9,967 nucleotides of DNA from an uncultured Clostridia bacterium (GTDB taxonomy: Bacteria > Bacillota > Clostridia > Christensenellales > UBA1242), in assembly GCA_944381255.1 (NCBI GenBank), contig CALWKL010000078.1, forward strand, positions 1-9,967, given 5' to 3'. Below, piece by piece: positions 6,502 through 9,967 of this stretch. Made by a program: the position numbers and the translations under genes. The notes beneath the pieces were generated by a model, which was not told where the DNA came from, searched no databases, and saw only the letters and a list, made by a program, of their open reading frames with translations. How positions within the stretch are numbered: the first letter of the stretch is position 1; every line of letters starts with the position of its first letter.

Positions 6502-6856
6502 CATTACTTTTGTACAGCGATTTCTGGACAAAATAGATGATAAAGAATTTTTGAATAGAATTTTTTCTTCACGTGAACAAGAACATATAAATCAGGTATG
6601 CCATCGAGTAGGTAGATTAGAACGCCTTGCCGGTAAATTCGCTGGGAAAGAGGCTGTAGCTAAGGCTTTGGGAACAGGAATAGGCGATGGGGTAAAATTT
6701 TTGGATATAGAAATTTTACCGAATGAAAATGGAATACCTAGTGTCATTTTAAGTGGAGAGGCAGAGAGAGTCTTTGATAAACTAGGCTTAACACAAATTA
6801 GTATTTCTATCGCTCATGATGGAGGTATTGCCATTAGTAATTGCGTAATGATTTAA
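6485..6856 (+). CDS. acpS: holo-[acyl-carrier-protein] synthase
   Basis: A 123-aa phosphopantetheinyl transferase of the AcpS type. It transfers 4'-phosphopantetheine from CoA to a serine of acyl carrier protein, activating it for fatty-acid synthesis, and works as a trimer in the cytosol. Conserved elements are TGIDI (3-7; Asp6 as metal ligand), FAGKEAVAKALGTGIGDG (52-69; Glu56 as metal ligand) and SISIAHDGGIAI (106-117), matching the S.SH....A motif near the C-terminus. The length is normal. AAGGA (6474-6478) is 6 nt before the ATG, which lies inside the end of recX, so the two are coupled. It is the last gene of the operon; a terminator follows. In Bacillus subtilis acpS lies upstream of alr and the mazEF-like ndoAI-ndoA genes; here a mazF unit also follows. 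Confidence 0.96.
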   Translation: MRTGIDITFVQRFLDKIDDKEFLNRIFSSREQEHINQVCHRVGRLERLAGKFAGKEAVAKALGTGIGDGVKFLDIEILPNENGIPSVILSGEAERVFDKLGLTQISISIAHDGGIAISNCVMI

Positions 6857-6877
6857 GAATAATTTTAATTAAATTAC

Positions 6878-6908
6878 AAAATATAGATTTTGGAATCTAT
6901 ATTTTTTT
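6878..6908 (+). terminator. intrinsic terminator of the tyrS-yigZ-recX-acpS operon
   Basis: AAATATAGATT (6879-6889) and AATCTATATTT (6894-6904) form a perfect 11-bp stem around TTGG, extendable by one A-T pair (6878/6905), followed by T residues to 6908 and again at 6910-6914. It lies 22 nt after acpS and separates that operon from the mazF unit. Confidence 0.88.
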
Positions 6909-6914
6909 GTTTTT

Positions 6915-6947
6915 AGGTATAAATTAGGTAATAAAAGGTATAAATTA
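6915..6947. repeat. 12-bp direct repeat with 21-bp period upstream of the mazF unit
   Basis: AGGTATAAATTA occurs at 6915-6926 and again exactly at 6936-6947. The offset of 21 bp is about two helical turns, so both copies face the same side of the DNA. A partial copy (AGGTA) lies between them at 6926-6930. The second copy ends 2 nt before the GTG of the small gene. Position and spacing are what an autoregulatory operator of a toxin-antitoxin operon would show; no clear -35/-10 pair could be fixed here. Confidence 0.5.
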
Positions 6948-6949
6948 AA

Positions 6950-7129
6950 GTGAATAAATTTCTTGATTATCAATTGGAAATGTATGAATTATGTAATCAC
7001 AAAATCAAAAAGTCTCATCATATACTGAAAAAAGAGGATTATCAAAATTTCTCTGGCTTTACAGCGCAGGAAATTTGGGGCGAAGAAATAGAGAATTGTG
7101 AATACGAAAACTGGTTAAAGGAGCAGTAA
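6950..7129 (+). CDS. small 59-aa protein, putative antitoxin partner of MazF
   Basis: A 59-aa charged protein starting at GTG, with AAAAGG 11 nt upstream; an ATG at codon 11 (6980) is an alternative start. An in-frame stop lies just before (6941-6943). I recognise no family, and no ribbon-helix-helix or AbrB-like DNA-binding region of the usual MazE/EndoAI antitoxins is visible. What can be seen: a Lys/His-rich middle (HKIKKSHHILKKED, 17-30) and an acidic aromatic tail (EEIENCEYENWLKEQ, 45-59). The tail loosely resembles the acidic C-terminus with which EndoAI-type antitoxins grip MazF. It lies directly before mazF, in the same frame, with 6 nt between stop and start. It could be a noncanonical or shortened antitoxin, or an unrelated small protein. 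That it is translated is supported mainly by position and by the gap-filling open frame. Confidence 0.6.
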   Translation: MNKFLDYQLEMYELCNHKIKKSHHILKKEDYQNFSGFTAQEIWGEEIENCEYENWLKEQ

Positions 7130-7135
7130 GTTCTT

Positions 7136-7483
7136 TTGGATACTATCAAACGTGGCGACATATATTTTGCAAATCTATCTCCAGTAGTTGGCAGTGAGCA
7201 AGGAGGCGTACGGCCAGTTTTGGTAGTGCAAAATGATATAGGTAATAAATATAGTCCTACAGTTATAGTGGCTGCAATCACTAGTAAATTAAACAAAGCG
7301 AAACTTCCTACACATATAGAATTGAATGGTAGCACTTATGGGTTGGAGCGCAATAGTGTGGTATTACTGGAGCAAATACGAACACTGGATAAAGCGCGTT
7401 TGATAGAAAAAATAGGTAATGCAGTGGAAAAGCTAAATGAAATAGATGAAGCATTAGCAATCAGTTTAGGTTTAATCGTATAA
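7136..7483 (+). CDS. mazF: MazF/EndoA-type endoribonuclease toxin
   Basis: A 115-aa ribosome-independent mRNA endonuclease of the MazF/PemK family, closest in pattern to Bacillus EndoA (NdoA), a type II toxin that cleaves single-stranded RNA at short motifs. Visible signatures are KRGDIYFANLSPVVGSEQGG (5-24), VRPVLVVQNDIGN (25-37), SPTVIVAAITS (40-50), KLPTHIEL (56-63) and VVLLEQIRTLDK (75-86). Arg26 and Thr49 match the EndoA catalytic pair Arg25/Thr48, so the enzyme looks intact. The only possible start is TTG at 7136, because a stop (7127-7129) lies in frame two codons earlier; the product aligns with EndoA from its first residues. The AGGAG of AAAGGAG (7117-7123) is 12 nt away, rather far, so translation may be weak or coupled to the 59-aa gene upstream. 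No clear terminator follows. Confidence 0.95.
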   Translation: MDTIKRGDIYFANLSPVVGSEQGGVRPVLVVQNDIGNKYSPTVIVAAITSKLNKAKLPTHIELNGSTYGLERNSVVLLEQIRTLDKARLIEKIGNAVEKLNEIDEALAISLGLIV

Positions 7484-7875
7484 AAAGGTTAGGGAAAAAT
7501 CTATAGGGAGCCTACATAACTAATTTTAAAACAAAAATATTTATGCTTAAAAATAAAATTTAAATTTATAATATTAATTTTATTTAATAAATATAAATTT
7601 ACTAAATTTCACTAATAGGAAAGATATTTTTTATTTATAATTTCAACATTATTTATTATATATGTATAATTATAAATTTTACATAATAATATAATTTGTA
7701 AAACAGGTGCGAAAAGTTGTTTTTTCTAATATTTAGATATTAATAAAAATTATCTAATGTAGTGTAATTTAGCCTTTTCAAATATATTAATTAAGTATAT
7801 TTTAGTTAAAAAGTAAAGCAAATATTAGTACGATAAGCGATGAATACTGTATAAAATTTTTTTAATATACCCATA
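7484..7875. other. AT-rich intergenic region, no gene seen
   Basis: This is the stretch between mazF and the promoter of the surface-protein gene. It is nearly pure A/T from about 7520 on. Only a weak 7-bp hairpin (TTAGATA 7733-7739 with TATCTAA 7751-7757) and a 4-bp one (TAGG GAG CCTA, near 7505-7515) were noticed. No ORF, tRNA or strong terminator was found. Confidence 0.6.
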
Positions 7876-7904
7876 TTGACAAATTGCGTCTTTTGTGTTA
7901 TAAT
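7876..7904 (+). promoter_or_regulatory. consensus sigma-A promoter of the surface-protein gene
   Basis: TTGACA (7876-7881), a 17-nt spacer and TATAAT (7899-7904) match the consensus exactly. The start site should be near 7911. The ribosome binding site AGAGGGG (7924-7930) follows, 8 nt before the ATG at 7939. Confidence 0.9.
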
Positions 7905-7938
7905 TAAAATATAAAACAAAAAGAGAGGGGATTAGCAT

Positions 7939-9967
7939 ATGTCAAATGTAATCAACAAATTTATGATCTTTTTGCTTGCAATACTAGTTATAGTAACTAT
8001 AGGATTGACTTTGTTTTACTTTTTGCGTAGCGAAGAGACTTTTAGCTTGTCTGATGGCGCAGATGATAATCTAATCAGATATGTAAACGTAGGTGATACC
8101 CTAGATATCACAGTTTATAGGACAAATCCTAGTGGTGCTGAATACAGCCTGATTAGTTCTGATGATGCAGTTATCAAGTTTAAAGAAAAAGTTAGCGAAA
8201 ATGTTTTTCGCTTTGAGACAGAAGGTTCTGTGGGTGGTAGTGCAGAGATAAAATTGCAGACCGAAAATAGCAAGTATTCAAATCTCAGCCTTACTGTTCG
8301 AGTAGGTGTCGGAAGTAGTGAAAATCCTTTTTATATACGCGACTACAATGACCTTGCAAGTATAGGTAAGAATGGTATATTTACCTTATCTTCTCACTAT
8401 TTCCAAGTTGCTGATATAGATATGTCTGTGGCTGAAAGTGAGTGGACCCCTATTGCCTACAATAAGTCATTTGATGGTACTTATAATGGAAATGGACACA
8501 CTATATCAAATTTTTCAATGACACAAGTGCCAGAAAGTGATGAAGTAAACAATAATGTTGATAATACAAATACCTCAGCGACAACTGAAAAAGGTGCAGG
8601 GCTATTTTATGTAATTGGCTTAGATAGTACTGTAACAAAATTAAATGTAAAAGGCGTCAATATTGAAGGTAATTTCGATACTGTAGGTGTCATCGCTGGT
8701 GGTAACCAAGGAATAATAAAAAATGTAAATGTTACTGAAGCATCAATCAAAATTAACAATAATACAGCTTTTGTCGGCGGAATATGCGGTGGCTTAGTAG
8801 GTAACATCGAATATAGTTCGAAGGTTTTATACAGTAGTTTCCAAGGTAAAATAGAAGGTGGGAATACAGCGGGTGGTATAGCTGGAGCGAACTTTGGTGG
8901 ATTGGTTATGGATAACTATTCTATAGGTTCTATTTCCTCTCAGACCCCTGAGGCTATAGTAGGTGGTGTTGTAGGCTTAAATACATCTATTGTAGTTACT
9001 ACATCATTGAAAGCAAGTGTGGTAAATAACTATGCTGTTATGACTTTTGCTGGAGAGCAAGGTTATGTTGGTGGAATAGTAGGTAAGAATGTAAACAACA
9101 ATGGGACATCTACAATTGTAATAAATACTACTAACGACAACGAAAAGGCATACAACAGAATCTATGGTAACTATTATTTGCAGATTAGTGGTAGCAGAGT
9201 GCAAGGTATCGGTAATTTAACAAATAGTACTGATAGTTATATAGCGCTTCCTCAACTAAAGAGTTCAATGAATAGCATTCCAACGAAAGAAGATATAGCT
9301 AGAATTAATACAGAGAATGAGCCATTTGATTGCAACCTTGCTTATGTAACTTATGCTCAAGATGGTACATATACTTCTTGGAATTTTGAAGACATATGGG
9401 ACATAAGCATAAGCCAAAATGACAACTATCCGTTTATTCGCTCTGTTCTAATGCCAACTAACGAATATGTATATAATGGAGAGCCTACGACTACTCCTTC
9501 AACACCAGTTGACCCATCAGAGCCTGAGAATCCAACTGACCCTGATGACCCTGAGCAAGATGTGATTACTCAAGATGAGTTAGAAGCTATGTTTGCTAGT
9601 GATTTAGAGGCAAATGAAGGGAAAGAATACACTAAAGACTATTATATTGAAAAAGATGTAGTGCTTACTAGAGCATGGACTCCTATAGGCACAAAAGAGC
9701 AACCATTTAATGGTAAATTTGAAATGGCGCCTAATAAAACTATATATAATTTAATTATTGAAGATTGTGGCACGCAATATTATGGTTTATTTGGTTATCT
9801 TGGTACTAAGGCGGACATTTCAAGAGTAAGTGTCAGAGGAATTGATATAAATCTAGATGATACTCAAGAAGAAACTATTTATGTGGGGGTCATCGCGGGT
9901 TATTCTTCAGCAGAAAAATTTAACTTTATTACCAAAACAGCCATATATGTAAATGGGGATGACGCAA
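7939..9967 (+). CDS. membrane-anchored surface protein with GLUG-type repeats (3' end outside window)
   Basis: At least 676 codons are open without a stop, and the gene runs off the right edge. The N-terminus (MSNVINK, then a hydrophobic segment at about 8-29, then Arg30) is a signal-anchor or uncleaved signal peptide with no obvious cleavage site, placing the rest outside the cell. Residues 45-125 look like a small beta-sandwich, Ig-like (BIG2-like) domain. From 130 comes a GLUG-type beta-helix: NPFYIRDYNDLASIG (129-143), SFDGTYNGNGHTISNF (177-192), then repeated VGGI-GxNxG units (GVIAGGNQG 250-258, VGGICGGLVGN 279-289, AGGIAGANFGG 311-321, VGGVVGLN 341-348, VGGIVGKN 377-384), closing with WNFEDIWDISISQNDNYPFI (481-500). 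A Pro/Thr/Asp linker (515-540) leads to a second, similar block (DVITQDELEAMF..., 541 on) with PFNGKF and YYGLFGYLG. Such proteins serve adhesion or binding; the ligand is unknown. Any C-terminal anchor is not visible. Confidence 0.9.
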   Translation, partial: MSNVINKFMIFLLAILVIVTIGLTLFYFLRSEETFSLSDGADDNLIRYVNVGDTLDITVYRTNPSGAEYSLISSDDAVIKFKEKVSENVFRFETEGSVGGSAEIKLQTENSKYSNLSLTVRVGVGSSENPFYIRDYNDLASIGKNGIFTLSSHYFQVADIDMSVAESEWTPIAYNKSFDGTYNGNGHTISNFSMTQVPESDEVNNNVDNTNTSATTEKGAGLFYVIGLDSTVTKLNVKGVNIEGNFDTVGVIAGGNQGIIKNVNVTEASIKINNNTAFVGGICGGLVGNIEYSSKVLYSSFQGKIEGGNTAGGIAGANFGGLVMDNYSIGSISSQTPEAIVGGVVGLNTSIVVTTSLKASVVNNYAVMTFAGEQGYVGGIVGKNVNNNGTSTIVINTTNDNEKAYNRIYGNYYLQISGSRVQGIGNLTNSTDSYIALPQLKSSMNSIPTKEDIARINTENEPFDCNLAYVTYAQDGTYTSWNFEDIWDISISQNDNYPFIRSVLMPTNEYVYNGEPTTTPSTPVDPSEPENPTDPDDPEQDVITQDELEAMFASDLEANEGKEYTKDYYIEKDVVLTRAWTPIGTKEQPFNGKFEMAPNKTIYNLIIEDCGTQYYGLFGYLGTKADISRVSVRGIDINLDDTQEETIYVGVIAGYSSAEKFNFITKTAIYVNGDDA

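Noticed and set aside
7042..7335. Minus-strand frame of 97 codons
   Set aside because: It is antisense to mazF and the small gene; the plus-strand MazF motifs are decisive.
7513..7517. TACAT just after mazF as an autocleavage site (EndoA-type MazF cuts UACAU)
   Set aside because: A five-base match in AT-rich DNA is expected by chance, and the cleavage motif of this MazF is unknown.
8607..9204. Two minus-strand frames of 66 codons (8607-8807 and 9004-9204)
   Set aside because: Both are antisense to the long repeat-protein gene and carry no recognisable motif.

Overview
The window is strongly AT-rich, above all between genes. It looks like a chromosomal segment of a low-GC Gram-positive anaerobe: Bacillota, probably a Clostridia-like lineage. 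The reasons are the EndoA-type MazF, an acpS-to-mazF order that echoes the Bacillus acpS-alr-mazEF locus, near-consensus sigma-A promoters, purine-rich ribosome binding sites, and the GGGtGRT protein paired with an Fe-S scaffold protein, which I associate with Clostridia and some other anaerobes. Species cannot be assigned from the sequence alone.

Layout. Bases 1-548 are the end of a plus-strand rRNA operon: the last ~250 nt of 23S rRNA, a spacer carrying its own promoter, 5S rRNA, and a strong intrinsic terminator. Bases 549-1591 hold no intact gene. They contain hairpins and a run of open but broken minus-strand frames that may be a decayed gene. A bidirectional terminator (1592-1647) then closes a minus-strand two-gene operon (1668-3352): a NifU-like Fe-S cluster scaffold protein followed by the GGGtGRT protein, with stop and start codons overlapping. 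A divergent promoter region (3353-3598) separates this from a plus-strand operon: an unrecognised acidic 151-aa protein, tyrS, yigZ, recX and acpS. In that operon the last four genes abut or overlap, and it ends in an intrinsic terminator (6878-6908).

Next comes a two-gene unit resembling a toxin-antitoxin pair: a 59-aa protein with no recognisable DNA-binding fold, then a MazF/EndoA RNase. They are preceded by a duplicated 12-bp operator-like repeat and lie in the same reading frame, separated by one stop codon and two sense codons. After about 450 nt of AT-rich non-coding DNA, a perfect-consensus promoter drives a large membrane-anchored surface protein with GLUG-type repeats, which runs off the right edge.

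How the parts relate. tyrS (tRNA charging), acpS (activation of acyl carrier protein) and recX (RecA control) are housekeeping genes; yigZ is a conserved accessory gene. The segments least explained by known biology are the Fe-S scaffold/GGGtGRT pair, the 59-aa partner of MazF, the acidic leader protein of the tyrS operon, and the possible gene remnant near 1025-1526.
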